Below are positions 26,517-34,951 of a DNA stretch of 61,737 nucleotides, piece after piece. Under the pieces are notes generated by a model. The model saw only the letters and a program-made list of their open reading frames with translations, did not search any database and was not told the origin of the DNA. The stretch spans positions 1 through 61,737 of the forward strand of contig JANQNP010000122.1 of NCBI GenBank assembly GCA_028279505.1, in the 5' to 3' direction. Position 1 is the stretch's first letter, and every line of letters starts with the position of its first letter. The translations under genes were made by a program, and so were the position numbers. Source of the DNA: Dehalococcoidia bacterium. GTDB lineage: Bacteria > Chloroflexota > Dehalococcoidia > UBA2979.

Positions 26517-27419
26517 ATGCTCGAGCTGACCGGCCTTCGCAAGCAGTACGGCGACGTGGTCGCGCTGGACGAGTGCACGTTTCGCGCGCAGCCGGGGCGG
26601 ATGCTCGGGTTGCTGGGTCCGAACGGGTCCGGGAAGACGACCGCGATGCGGAGCGTGTTCGGCCTCGTGCATCTCGACGACGGGGCCGTGCGGTGGCGCG
26701 GCGAGGCGATTCAGCCGGAGGAGCGCGCGCGGTTCGGGTACATGCCGGAGCAGCGCGGGCTGTACCCGCGGATGCGGGTGCGCGACCAGGTGATCTACTT
26801 CGGGCGGCTGCACGGGCTCTCCGCTGACGCGGCGTCGCGGGCCGCGGACGAGTGGCTGGAGCGCCTGGGACTGAGCGACCGGGCGGAGTCGCGGGTGGAA
26901 GAGCTGTCGCACGGGAACCAGCAGCGGGTGCAGCTGATGGTGGCGCTCGTCCACGAGGCGGACCTGCTGATCCTCGATGAGCCGTTCTCCGGGCTGGACC
27001 CGATCGGGGTGGCAGCGCTGGGCGACGTGGTGCGCGAGCAGGCGGCGCGGGGCGCGGCGGTGGTGTTCTCGAGCCACCAGCTCGATCTCGTCGAAGGGCT
27101 GTGCGAGGACATCGCGGTCGTGAACCAGGGGCGGATCGTCCTCGAGGGGGCGCTGGATGCGGTGCGGTCGGCATCGCCGTCGCGGTACGTGCACGCCTCG
27201 GTGGATGGGGACGCCGGCGCAGCCTGGCACGCGGGGCTGGAGGGGGTGGAGCTGCTGACGGCGCGGAACAGTGAGGTGCGGCTGCGGGTGCCGGCGGACG
27301 TGGATCCGGCGGAGCTGCTGCGCACGGCGCAGGCCGCGGGGTCCGTGGTGTTCTTCCGGTTCGAGCCGCCGTCGCTGTCGGACCTGTTCATGGAGGCGGT
27401 GAGCGGGGTGGCGGAATGA
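26517..27419 (+). CDS. ABC transporter ATP-binding protein (NatA-like)
   Basis: A 300-residue ATPase with Walker A GPNGSGKTTAM, Q loop YMPEQRGLYPRM, signature SHGNQQRVQLM, Walker B LLILDEPFSGLDP and the H loop SSHQLDLVE. The C-terminal ~80 residues form the extension typical of DrrA/NatA-type exporters. Start chosen at ATG 26517 just before the first strand; an ATG at 26499 is possible and neither has a strong ribosome site. It pairs with the permease 14 nt downstream, forming an ABC-2 exporter whose cargo is unknown; sodium or drug export is known for relatives. Confidence 0.92.
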   Translation: MLELTGLRKQYGDVVALDECTFRAQPGRMLGLLGPNGSGKTTAMRSVFGLVHLDDGAVRWRGEAIQPEERARFGYMPEQRGLYPRMRVRDQVIYFGRLHGLSADAASRAADEWLERLGLSDRAESRVEELSHGNQQRVQLMVALVHEADLLILDEPFSGLDPIGVAALGDVVREQAARGAAVVFSSHQLDLVEGLCEDIAVVNQGRIVLEGALDAVRSASPSRYVHASVDGDAGAAWHAGLEGVELLTARNSEVRLRVPADVDPAELLRTAQAAGSVVFFRFEPPSLSDLFMEAVSGVAE

Positions 27420-27432
27420 TCGGGGCAGGCGG

Positions 27433-28632
27433 GTGAACGGCCTCTCCGGTGCCCGGCTCGTCGCGATGCGAGAGATCCGCGAACGGGCGCGGGCGCGGAC
27501 GTTCCTGATCTCGACGGCGCTGATCGTCGTCCTCGCATTCGGCGCGGTGGGCGCGGCGACGGTGCTGCCCGACTTCTTCGAGGACGATCCGCCGACGATC
27601 GCCCTCGTGCGGCCGGATGTACCGGAGGGGGTGGCGCCGCTGCTGGAGGACGGGGCGCTCGGGAGCGAGGCGGAGGTGCTGTTCGTCGAGGCGGAGGCGG
27701 AGGCGCGCCAGCTGCTGTCGAGCGGCGAGGTGGAGGCGGCGCTCCTCGGTGGGCCGACGCTGGCGTTCCGCGACGAGGTGTCGACGAACCTCGAGGCGCT
27801 CGCGAACCAGGCGGTGCGGCTGGCGACGCTGCAGGACGTGCTGGCGGAGCTGGGGCTGACGCTGGAGGAGGCGGCGCCGCTGATCGATCCGGAACCGCTG
27901 CCGGTGACGGTGCTCGATCCGGTGGAGGTGACCGACAGCAGCGGCAGCGACCGGGCGATCGCGAGCGCGGCGGTGATCCTGCTGCTGATGTCGTTGACGC
28001 TCTACGGGTCGTGGATCCTCAACGGGGTGGTCGAGGAGAAGACAAGCCGCGTGGTCGAGGTGCTAATGGGGGCGCTGCGGCCGTGGCAACTGCTGCTTGG
28101 GAAGGTAGCGGGGATCCTCGCGCTCGCGGTTGGGCAGCTGGCCGCGGGGGTGGGATCGGCGCTGATCGCGATCACGGCGCTGGGGACCGCCGACCTGCCA
28201 GAGATCGGGGTGGAGGTCGGGATCGCGGCGCTGGCGTACATGGCGCTGGGGCTGCTGCTGTACAGCTTCGTGTTCGCGGCGGCGGGGGCGACGGTGGCGC
28301 GCCAGGAGGATGCGCAGACGGTGACGATGCCGATCACGCTGACGCTGGTCGGGGTCTACATGCTGTCGCTGACGGTGGTGGTGAACGACCCGGACGGCGT
28401 GCTCTCGCAGGCGCTGTCGATCGTGCCGGTCTCGGCGCCGCTGGCGATGACGCCGCGAATCGCGTTGGGCAACCCGGCGCCGTGGGAGGTCGGGCTATCG
28501 ATCGCGCTGCTGGTGGCGATGATCCCGATCGTGATCAACCTCGCGGGGCGGATCTACGCGGGGGCGATCCTGCGCGGCGGGCCGCGGATCGGGCTGCGAG
28601 AGGCGTGGCGGTCGGCGCGCGAGACGCGTTAG
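27433..28632 (+). CDS. ABC-2 type permease (NatB-like)
   Basis: A 399-residue permease: transmembrane helix 1 (about 25-48), a ~150-residue extracytoplasmic domain, then five or six helices from AIASAAVILLLMSLTLYGSW onward. The conserved NGVVEEKTSRVVEVLMGAL after the second helix is the hallmark of NatB-like ABC-2 permeases. The GTG at 27433 follows a GGGGCAGGCGG purine stretch. It forms a two-gene operon with the ATPase upstream. Confidence 0.92.
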   Translation: MNGLSGARLVAMREIRERARARTFLISTALIVVLAFGAVGAATVLPDFFEDDPPTIALVRPDVPEGVAPLLEDGALGSEAEVLFVEAEAEARQLLSSGEVEAALLGGPTLAFRDEVSTNLEALANQAVRLATLQDVLAELGLTLEEAAPLIDPEPLPVTVLDPVEVTDSSGSDRAIASAAVILLLMSLTLYGSWILNGVVEEKTSRVVEVLMGALRPWQLLLGKVAGILALAVGQLAAGVGSALIAITALGTADLPEIGVEVGIAALAYMALGLLLYSFVFAAAGATVARQEDAQTVTMPITLTLVGVYMLSLTVVVNDPDGVLSQALSIVPVSAPLAMTPRIALGNPAPWEVGLSIALLVAMIPIVINLAGRIYAGAILRGGPRIGLREAWRSARETR

Positions 28633-28681
28633 ACGGTGGATTGTCGCGGGACCGTAACAAGCGCGTGATACTGTCCTCGCG

Positions 28682-29443
28682 ATGCCGACCTCCGGCCCGG
28701 ACCGCCCACCCCCTGCCAACCGATGGCTGCTCGTCAGCGACATCGACGACACGCTGATCGGCGACGATGCGGCGCTGCGCGAGCTGCTGCCGGCGCTGCG
28801 GGCGGCGCGGATCCCGCTCGCGCTGAACTCCAGCCGCCCGACCGAGAGCGTGCGCCGGACGATCGAGGAGCACTGGCCCGCGGGCGCCGCGCCACCCGAC
28901 GCGACGATCACGGCGCTGGGCACGGAGATCGAAACCGCCTCGGGTGGTGTGGACACGGGCTGGCAGGCACGTTTCGCGGCGTGGCCGCGGGCGGAGATCG
29001 ACCGGATCGTGCGCGAGCTGGGGTTCGCCCCGCACGCCTCGGAGTTCCAGACGGCGTTCAAGGCGAGCTACGCGGTGCCGGCCTCGGCGGTGGCGCGCGT
29101 CGAGGTGGCGCTCGACGCGGCAGGGATCGCACGGCGGACGATCCACAGCGGCGACAGCGATTTTGACGTGATCCCGCCCGACGCCGGGAAGGCAGCGGCG
29201 ATGTTCCGCGTGGCCGCCTGCTTCGGGGTGGCGCAGGAGCACGTGATCGTGGCGGGGGATTCCGGCAACGACCTCGTGATGTTCGAACACGCCTCGAGGG
29301 GGATCGTCGTCGGGAACGCGCGGCGGGAGCTGCGCGAGCGCGTCGACCCGGAGCGCGCGTACTTCGCGCGCGCGGCGCAGGCGGGCGGGATCCTCGAGGC
29401 GCTGAGGCACTGGGGGCTGATCCCCGAACGGAGTGACCCATGA
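28682..29443 (+). CDS. HAD-IIB sucrose-phosphate-phosphatase-like enzyme
   Basis: A 253-residue HAD phosphatase with motif I SDIDDTLIGDD, motif II around LALNSSRPTESV, the Lys in AFKASYAVP and motif IV VIVAGDSGNDLVMFE. The fold and length match sucrose-6-phosphate and mannosylfructose-phosphate phosphatases, which release free disaccharide. Its stop overlaps the start of the sucrose-phosphate-synthase-like gene (ATGA), so the two products are made together, with phosphatase first. Ribosome site upstream of ATG 28682 is weak. Confidence 0.9.
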   Translation: MPTSGPDRPPPANRWLLVSDIDDTLIGDDAALRELLPALRAARIPLALNSSRPTESVRRTIEEHWPAGAAPPDATITALGTEIETASGGVDTGWQARFAAWPRAEIDRIVRELGFAPHASEFQTAFKASYAVPASAVARVEVALDAAGIARRTIHSGDSDFDVIPPDAGKAAAMFRVAACFGVAQEHVIVAGDSGNDLVMFEHASRGIVVGNARRELRERVDPERAYFARAAQAGGILEALRHWGLIPERSDP

Positions 29444-30738
29444 CCGGCACACGCGGTTCGATCCTGATGCTGTCGCTGCACGGCTACGTCGCGGCGAAGC
29501 CGGAGCTGGGGATGCCCGACACGGGCGGTCAGGTCACGTTCGTGATCGAGCTGGCGCGGCGGTTCGCACGCCTCGGGTACCAGGTGGACGTGGTGACGCG
29601 GCAGTTCGAGGGGCAGCGGGCGATCGAACGGCTGAACGATGGCTCGCGGATCCTGCGGATCCCGTTCGGCGGCCGGGAGTTCATTCGCAAGGAGGACATG
29701 CACGACCACCTGACGGAGTTCGTGTCGAACTTCCTACTGAGCAAGCGGACGACGCGCGACTACGACGTGGTGAACTCGCACTACTGGGATGCGGGGTGGG
29801 CGGGTCAGCGGATCGCCGAGGAGCTGGGGATCCCGCACGTCCACACGCCGCACTCGCTGGGGAAGTGGAAGCGCACGGACATGCGCTCGATCAAGGACCA
29901 GGACCCGGAGGCGGACGACGGGTACCGGTTCGACGAGCGGATCCAGCGGGAGTTCCTGATCTACCGGAGCTGCGATCACCTGATCGCGACGAGCTACCAG
30001 CAGGCGGAGATCCTGCGCGAGAGCTACGACATGCGGGAGCAGCAGATCACGATGATCCCGCCGGGGATCGATGAGTCGCGCTTCACGCCGATTCCCTCCG
30101 AGGACATGCGCAAGGTGCGACGGCGACTCAAGTTCCGGCAGCACGACGTCTACGCGGTGGGGCGGGCGGCGACGAACAAGGGGTACGACCTGCTGATCGA
30201 GTCGCTGCCGGCGCTACGGGAGATCGTGCCGGACGCGCGGATCCAGCTCGCGGTGGGGGCGAACTCGCCGGCGGACGAGCGGCTGATCGCGGACTGGCAG
30301 ACGCGCGCGAAGGCGCTGGGCGTCGAGGACCAGGTGATCTGGCGGAACTACATCCCCGACGAGAAGATGCCGGACTACTACCGGGCGGCGGCGGTGTTCG
30401 CGCTCTGCTCGCGGTACGAGCCGTTCGGGATGACGGCGATCGAGGCGATGGCGTGCGGGACGCCGACGGTGGTGACGACCAACGGCGGGCTGCGGGAGAT
30501 GCTGAACTTCGGGACGCAGGCGCTCTACGCGGACCCGACGAACCCTCGGGAGTTCGCGGCGATCCTCGGGATGCCGATCCGCTACCCGGAGCTGGCGGCG
30601 AAGCTGAGCAGCGAGGGTTCGCGGTTCGCGCGCCGGCAGTTCGGTTGGACGGGGATCGCGAAGCGGACGGCGGAGATCTTCGAGCACTTCCGCGGGGCGT
30701 ACACCCAGCCGGAGGATGCGGTGCTGTCTGCGGTCTAG
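29440..30738 (+). CDS. Sucrose-phosphate synthase / mannosylfructose-phosphate synthase-like glycosyltransferase
   Basis: A 432-residue GT4 enzyme of the sucrose synthase/SPS group. Diagnostic segments are the N-terminal LHGYVAAKPELGMPDTGGQV, HVHTPHSLGKWKR in the middle, and the donor-site E-x7-E in YEPFGMTAIEAMACGTP. It should couple a nucleotide sugar to fructose 6-phosphate; UDP-glucose (sucrose) versus GDP-mannose (mannosylfructose) cannot be separated by eye. It is coupled to the phosphatase upstream by a 4-nt overlap and followed by a GH100-like hydrolase. The disaccharide is probably a compatible solute. Confidence 0.9.
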   Translation: MTGTRGSILMLSLHGYVAAKPELGMPDTGGQVTFVIELARRFARLGYQVDVVTRQFEGQRAIERLNDGSRILRIPFGGREFIRKEDMHDHLTEFVSNFLLSKRTTRDYDVVNSHYWDAGWAGQRIAEELGIPHVHTPHSLGKWKRTDMRSIKDQDPEADDGYRFDERIQREFLIYRSCDHLIATSYQQAEILRESYDMREQQITMIPPGIDESRFTPIPSEDMRKVRRRLKFRQHDVYAVGRAATNKGYDLLIESLPALREIVPDARIQLAVGANSPADERLIADWQTRAKALGVEDQVIWRNYIPDEKMPDYYRAAAVFALCSRYEPFGMTAIEAMACGTPTVVTTNGGLREMLNFGTQALYADPTNPREFAAILGMPIRYPELAAKLSSEGSRFARRQFGWTGIAKRTAEIFEHFRGAYTQPEDAVLSAV

Positions 30739-31009
30739 CCGGCGGTCCAGGCGCCCTCGAAGGTCGCTCGCGGAGCGTGAGTCAGGCGATCGACACACTG
30801 TCCTCGAAGGGTCGACACAGGGCCACATCGCCGCGCTATCCTGCTCGCTCGCTTCCGGATGTGACGCCTCAATTCGGGCGTCGATCCGGGGTTGTATGAG
30901 CCGTTCCGACGAATTCCTGATCGCTTAGCTGCTGCCGTCGCGAGACGGGGGCTGCGATGATCTGATGACGGTGTGCGCGCCGCGCGCCGCAGATTGCAGG
31001 GTGACCGCG

Positions 31010-32293
31010 ATGTCGATGCCGCCGCACCAAGAGGCCTACGAACGGGCGCTCGATTCGCTGCGTCGCAACGTGCACCCGATGGGGTTCACGGCCGCGTCGA
31101 TCCGAGACAACGAGCTGACCGAGACGGCGGAGAACTACGCCGCGATCTGGGCGCGCGACAGCATGATTACGTCGCTCTGGGTCCTCGAGAGTGGCGAAGC
31201 CGATCTGCTGGAGGCGGCGCGGAAGTCGATCGAGACGCTGGCGGCGCACCAAGCGCCGGCAGGGCAGATGCCGGCGCACGTGCTGATCCACGACAACTCG
31301 CCCGAGTTCTCGGGGCTGGGTGGGATCGCCTCGGTCGACTCGTCGCTGTGGTTCGTGATCGGGCTGACGCGGTACGTGTTCGCGACTGGCGATCTGGAGT
31401 TCGCCGGGCGCTACGCGCCGGCGGCGGCGCTGGCGATCCGCTGGCTGAAGGCGCACGACTCGACGGGCGATGGGCTCCTCGAGATTCCCGAGTCGTCGGA
31501 CTGGATGGATCTGTTCCCGCGGTCGTACAACGTGCTCTACGACGAGGTGCTGTGGCACCAGGCGCTGGTGGATCACGGGGCGCTGCTGGATCTCCTCGGT
31601 CAGTCGGGGGGCGACGAGGAGCGTTGGCACGCGGCGCGGGTGCGTGAGCGGATCCTCGAGGTGTTCTGGCCGGTGGATCCGACGACGGACACGGCGAAGG
31701 GCGCGCTGGGACGGTCGTTCATCGGGACGCCGCAGTACCTGGTGTCGGAGGCGAAGCCGTTCGACTTCTCGTGGCGCTGCGATATCTACGCGAACCTGCT
31801 GGCCGGGCTGAACGGGCTGCTGGAGGACTGGCAGAAGGAGCGGATCTTCCAGTTCATCTGGGGGATCGGCGCCGACGATCCGCATCCGATCCGGAACATC
31901 TACCCGCCGGTGTACCCGGGCGACGATGACTGGCGCGATTACCTGGTGGTGAACTTCCTCAATCTGCCGCACCACTACCACAACGGCGGCGCGTGGCCGT
32001 TCATCGGCGGGATCTGGGTGCGATTCCTGCACCAGCTGGGACACGAGGAGCTGGCGTTCGATGCGATGGCTCGCCTGACGGAGTCCAACCGGCTGGGCGT
32101 CCGGCAGGAGTGGGAGTTCAACGAGTGGATGCACGGCCGCAGCGGGCGGCCGATGGGTAAGGCGCACCAGGCGTGGAGTGCGGCGAGTTACATCAAGACG
32201 TACAACGCGCTGCACGGTCGCGCGACCACCGAAGAGTTCCAACACCTTGACGGTGTCGCGCTGCGCGCCGCATCGGAGCAACAGGCCGGCTGA
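31010..32293 (+). CDS. GH100 neutral invertase-like / amylo-alpha-1,6-glucosidase-like (alpha/alpha)6 hydrolase
   Basis: A 427-residue cytosolic (alpha/alpha)6-barrel protein. Motifs are YAAIWARDSMITSLW near the N-terminus, IPESSDWMDLFPRSYNVLYD with the likely acidic catalytic residue, and EWEFNEWMHGRSGRP then AHQAWSAASYIK near the C-terminus. These are shared by GH100 alkaline/neutral invertases and the glycogen-debranching glucosidase domain. The position after a phosphatase and SPS-like synthase favours a disaccharide-cleaving role, giving a make-and-break cycle. ATG 31010 has AGGGTG 6 nt upstream; an ATG at 30965 is in frame but less likely. Confidence 0.85.
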   Translation: MSMPPHQEAYERALDSLRRNVHPMGFTAASIRDNELTETAENYAAIWARDSMITSLWVLESGEADLLEAARKSIETLAAHQAPAGQMPAHVLIHDNSPEFSGLGGIASVDSSLWFVIGLTRYVFATGDLEFAGRYAPAAALAIRWLKAHDSTGDGLLEIPESSDWMDLFPRSYNVLYDEVLWHQALVDHGALLDLLGQSGGDEERWHAARVRERILEVFWPVDPTTDTAKGALGRSFIGTPQYLVSEAKPFDFSWRCDIYANLLAGLNGLLEDWQKERIFQFIWGIGADDPHPIRNIYPPVYPGDDDWRDYLVVNFLNLPHHYHNGGAWPFIGGIWVRFLHQLGHEELAFDAMARLTESNRLGVRQEWEFNEWMHGRSGRPMGKAHQAWSAASYIKTYNALHGRATTEEFQHLDGVALRAASEQQAG

Positions 32294-32322
32294 CCCTTCG
32301 GGTCACGACGACGCTTCGCGTC
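32292..32322. terminator. Stem-loop at the end of the disaccharide gene cluster
   Basis: A short hairpin GACCC-TTC-GGGTC (32292-32304) overlaps the hydrolase stop codon, followed by GACGACGCTTCGCGTC with a second small hairpin. The same two hairpins occur at 16004-16024, so this may be repeat sequence used as a terminator. No T-run is present. Confidence 0.35.
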
Positions 32323-32616
32323 TGGAGGAGCGGCGTCGGGTGGCGCTTCGCGGGGAGCGTCGGTCAGTGGTGCATCTCGTTGGAGCGCGATGCGGCTGTG
32401 GCGCGGCTCGAAACGCCCTGGTGAGTGTCGGTTGCCTTCGGCAGTGCTTGCACAGTTTGTTGGTTCCCACCCGCCCACCCGAATGCTCAGCGGGGGACTC
32501 CGTCCCCCGCACCCCCTGATCGACCTGGGCAGCCGGATCTTGTGATCAACCGCCGTGCGAGGCTCAGCAGCAGGTGACGGGTTGTTCGACGGGAGAGGCG
32601 CGGGGAGACTGAGCGG
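32294..32616. other. Intergenic region with a dispersed repeat copy
   Basis: About 320 bases without a gene, between the hydrolase and purK. They hold short palindromes and repeat copy E (32465-32516). A purK promoter could not be picked out. Confidence 0.5.
32465..32516. repeat. Dispersed intergenic palindromic repeat, copy E
   Basis: TTCCCACCCGCCCACCC, GAATGCTCAG, a perfect 9-bp hairpin GCGGGGGAC-TCC-GTCCCCCGC (32490-32510) and ACCCC. It is the cleanest copy of the second repeat module, nearly identical to 17815-17868. Confidence 0.65.
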
Positions 32617-33783
32617 ATGACGCGGACTCCGACGGTTGGGATTGTGGGCGCGGGGCAGCTCGCGCGGATGATGATCGAGGCGGCGACGCCGCTTGATATC
32701 CCGGTGCGATTGTTGGCGGCGGGCCCCGAGGATGGGGCGGCGAAGATCTGGCCGCATGTGGAGATCGGGTCGCCGAAGTCGGTGGAGGATCTGCTGCGGT
32801 TTGCCGAGGGGTGCGACGTGATCACGTTCGATCACGAGCTGGTGAACCTGGAGGCGCTGCGGCAGCTGGAGGCGGACGGCAAGCGGGTCTATCCGTCCTC
32901 GAATGCGTTGCTGCATGCGCAGGACAAGCTGCATCAGCGGCGCGCGTTCAGCGCGGCGGGGTTGCCGGTGCCGGAGTTCCGCGAGGTGGCGGGGTTGGAC
33001 GACATCACCTCGTTTGCCGGGGAGCACGGGTGGCCGGTGGTGGCGAAGGCGCAGCGCGACGGGTACGACGGGCGCGGGGTGTGGGTCCTCGAGAGTCGCG
33101 ATGAGGCGGCGGCGCTGGTCGAGGAGGCGGAGTCGAACGGGGTGGCGCTGCTGGTGGAGCAGTTCGTGCCGATCGAGAAGGAGCTGGCGGGGCTGATCGC
33201 GCGGCGGCGGGGGGGCGAGTACGCGCTGTACCCGATCGTCGAGACGGTTCAGCAGGGCGGGATCTGCGTGGAGGTGGTGGCGCCGGTGGACGTGCCGGAG
33301 CCGATCCGCGCTCAGGCCGAGGAGCTGACGGTGGCGGTCGCGGAGGCGACCGGGGTCGTGGGGAACATGGCGCTGGAGCTGTTCCTCGCGGGTGGCGAGC
33401 TGTCGGTGAACGAGATCGCGACGCGGCCGCACAACTCGGGGCACTTCAGCATCGAGGCGTGCGGGGCATCGCAGTTCGAGAATCACATGCGCGCGATCCT
33501 CGATTGGCCGTTGGGGGATCCGGGGCTGCGCGCGCCGGTGGCGGTGATGGCGAACCTGCTGGGGCGCGGCGATGACGACCTTGATGGCGGGGTGCCGGCG
33601 GCGCTGGCCGCGGCGAGCCCGGGGGTGCACCCGCACCTGTACGGGAAGTCGTCGCGGGCGGGGCGGAAGATCGGGCACGTGACGGCGCTGGGCGAGGACC
33701 GCGAGGAAACCCGGGCGCGGGCGAACGCCGCCGCTGAGACACTGATGGCCGCGACCGCCGCCGCGAGAGGAGCACCCGCATGA
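32617..33783 (+). CDS. purK: N5-carboxyaminoimidazole ribonucleotide synthase
   Basis: A 388-residue ATP-grasp enzyme that carboxylates aminoimidazole ribonucleotide with ATP and bicarbonate in de novo purine synthesis. PurK features include [17 protein letters not shown], the [11 protein letters not shown] loop, [16 protein letters not shown], the ATP-grasp [18 protein letters not shown] and the active-site [21 protein letters not shown] 32617 has GGGGAG 9 nt upstream. The stop overlaps the purE start (ATGA), the usual purK-purE coupling. Confidence 0.96.
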   Translation: MTRTPTVGIVGAGQLARMMIEAATPLDIPVRLLAAGPEDGAAKIWPHVEIGSPKSVEDLLRFAEGCDVITFDHELVNLEALRQLEADGKRVYPSSNALLHAQDKLHQRRAFSAAGLPVPEFREVAGLDDITSFAGEHGWPVVAKAQRDGYDGRGVWVLESRDEAAALVEEAESNGVALLVEQFVPIEKELAGLIARRRGGEYALYPIVETVQQGGICVEVVAPVDVPEPIRAQAEELTVAVAEATGVVGNMALELFLAGGELSVNEIATRPHNSGHFSIEACGASQFENHMRAILDWPLGDPGLRAPVAVMANLLGRGDDDLDGGVPAALAAASPGVHPHLYGKSSRAGRKIGHVTALGEDREETRARANAAAETLMAATAAARGAPA

Positions 33784-34286
33784 CCGACGACGCGCCACAG
33801 GTCGGCATCATCATGGGCAGCGACTCCGACCTGCCGGTGATGCAAGAGGCGGCAAGCGCCCTCGATGAGTTCGGGGTGACGCACGAGGTGCGGGTGATCT
33901 CGGCGCACCGGACTCCGCAGGCGATGATCGTGTACGCGGAGCGGGCGGCCGAGCGCGGGCTGCAGGTGATCATCGCGGGCGCGGGGGGCGCGGCGGCGCT
34001 GCCGGGGATGGTGGCGTCGGCGACGGTGCTGCCGGTGATCGGGGTGCCGGTGCCGCTGAAGCACCTGGACGGGATGGACTCGCTGCTGTCGATCGTGCAG
34101 ATGCCCGCGGGGATTCCGGTGGCGACGGTCGGCGTCGGAAACGCGCGGAACGCGGGGCTGCTGGCGGTACGGATGCTCGCGGCAAGCGACGAGGCGCTGC
34201 GGGAGCGGATCGGCGAGTTCCAGGAGAGCTTGCGGCAGCTCGTGACCGAGAAGGACACGCGCGTTCAGGCGCAGTTCCCTCGGTAG
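33780..34286 (+). CDS. purE: N5-carboxyaminoimidazole ribonucleotide mutase
   Basis: A 168-residue class I PurE, which moves the carboxyl group of N5-CAIR to carbon 4 to give CAIR. The binding loop [17 protein letters not shown], the VISAHRTPQ histidine loop, [16 protein letters not shown] and [20 protein letters not shown] are all intact. It directly follows purK with a 4-nt overlap, so substrate passes between products of one operon. Confidence 0.97.
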   Translation: MTDDAPQVGIIMGSDSDLPVMQEAASALDEFGVTHEVRVISAHRTPQAMIVYAERAAERGLQVIIAGAGGAAALPGMVASATVLPVIGVPVPLKHLDGMDSLLSIVQMPAGIPVATVGVGNARNAGLLAVRMLAASDEALRERIGEFQESLRQLVTEKDTRVQAQFPR

Positions 34287-34351
34287 GTCGCGCTCCTCGC
34301 GGAACCAGCTCGCTGGGTAGGTGGGGTCGCCTCCGTTGTGACCGTCGGGGG

Positions 34352-34807
34352 CTAGCGGTCGCCGACGCCGATCATCTTCGAGAGGCGCGGGCGCTGCCAG
34401 GCGACGAGGCGGTAGCCGAGCTCGCGGAACCCTCGGACGACAGGCCAGTCGAGGACGGCGATCAGCCGCCAGCCGGAGACCAGGCGCAGGACGCGCGTAA
34501 CCGATTCGCCGCCGTGGTACTCGACGCCGGCCGGGGTGATGTAGTGGGCGCTCGCGACGAGGGCGTCCTGGTCGAGTGATTCGAGCACGCCCTCGTGGCT
34601 GAGGTCGCGGAAGCCGACGAGCGCGAGGTCGTCGGCGCGGAGCTGGACGCCGAGGGCGGCGAGCAGGCAGAGGCCGCAGTCGTCGTCGTAGACGAGGAGG
34701 TGACGGCCGGGTGGGACGCGGGAGCGGGTGGGGGCGCGCCCGAGGATCCTGGCGATGACCTCGAGGGCGACGCCGGTGGCGAGGAGGGCGAGCAGGACGA
34801 CGCGCAT
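34352..34807 (-). CDS. DCC-family thiol-disulfide oxidoreductase (DUF393)
   Basis: A 151-residue protein of the DCC/DUF393 family, named after the DxxCxxC motif seen here as YDDDCGLCLLA. The rest of the fold is present: LALVGFRDLSHEGV, ITPAGVEYHGGESVTRVLRLV and WPVVRGFRELGYRLVAWQRPRL. An N-terminal hydrophobic helix (VVLLALLATGVALEVIA) suggests a membrane anchor. Function of the family is not established beyond a presumed redox role. No ribosome site precedes the ATG at 34807; a leaderless transcript is possible. Confidence 0.85.
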   Translation of the reverse strand: MRVVLLALLATGVALEVIARILGRAPTRSRVPPGRHLLVYDDDCGLCLLAALGVQLRADDLALVGFRDLSHEGVLESLDQDALVASAHYITPAGVEYHGGESVTRVLRLVSGWRLIAVLDWPVVRGFRELGYRLVAWQRPRLSKMIGVGDR

Positions 34808-34951
34808 GGAGGAAAGGCTACCCGGCGACGGACGCGACGGCGCGGAGGGTCGCTCGTGCGGGGACGGATGGCCGGGGCCTCGTGGGGTCGCTCGCGCACG
34901 TTGGGTGGCGGGCGGGGGCGACTAGACTGAGGCGGTCTGGAAGGGCGGGTC

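Noticed and set aside
5556..32516. CRISPR array
   Set aside because: The repeats are dispersed one by one over 27 kb in different spacers, not regularly spaced.
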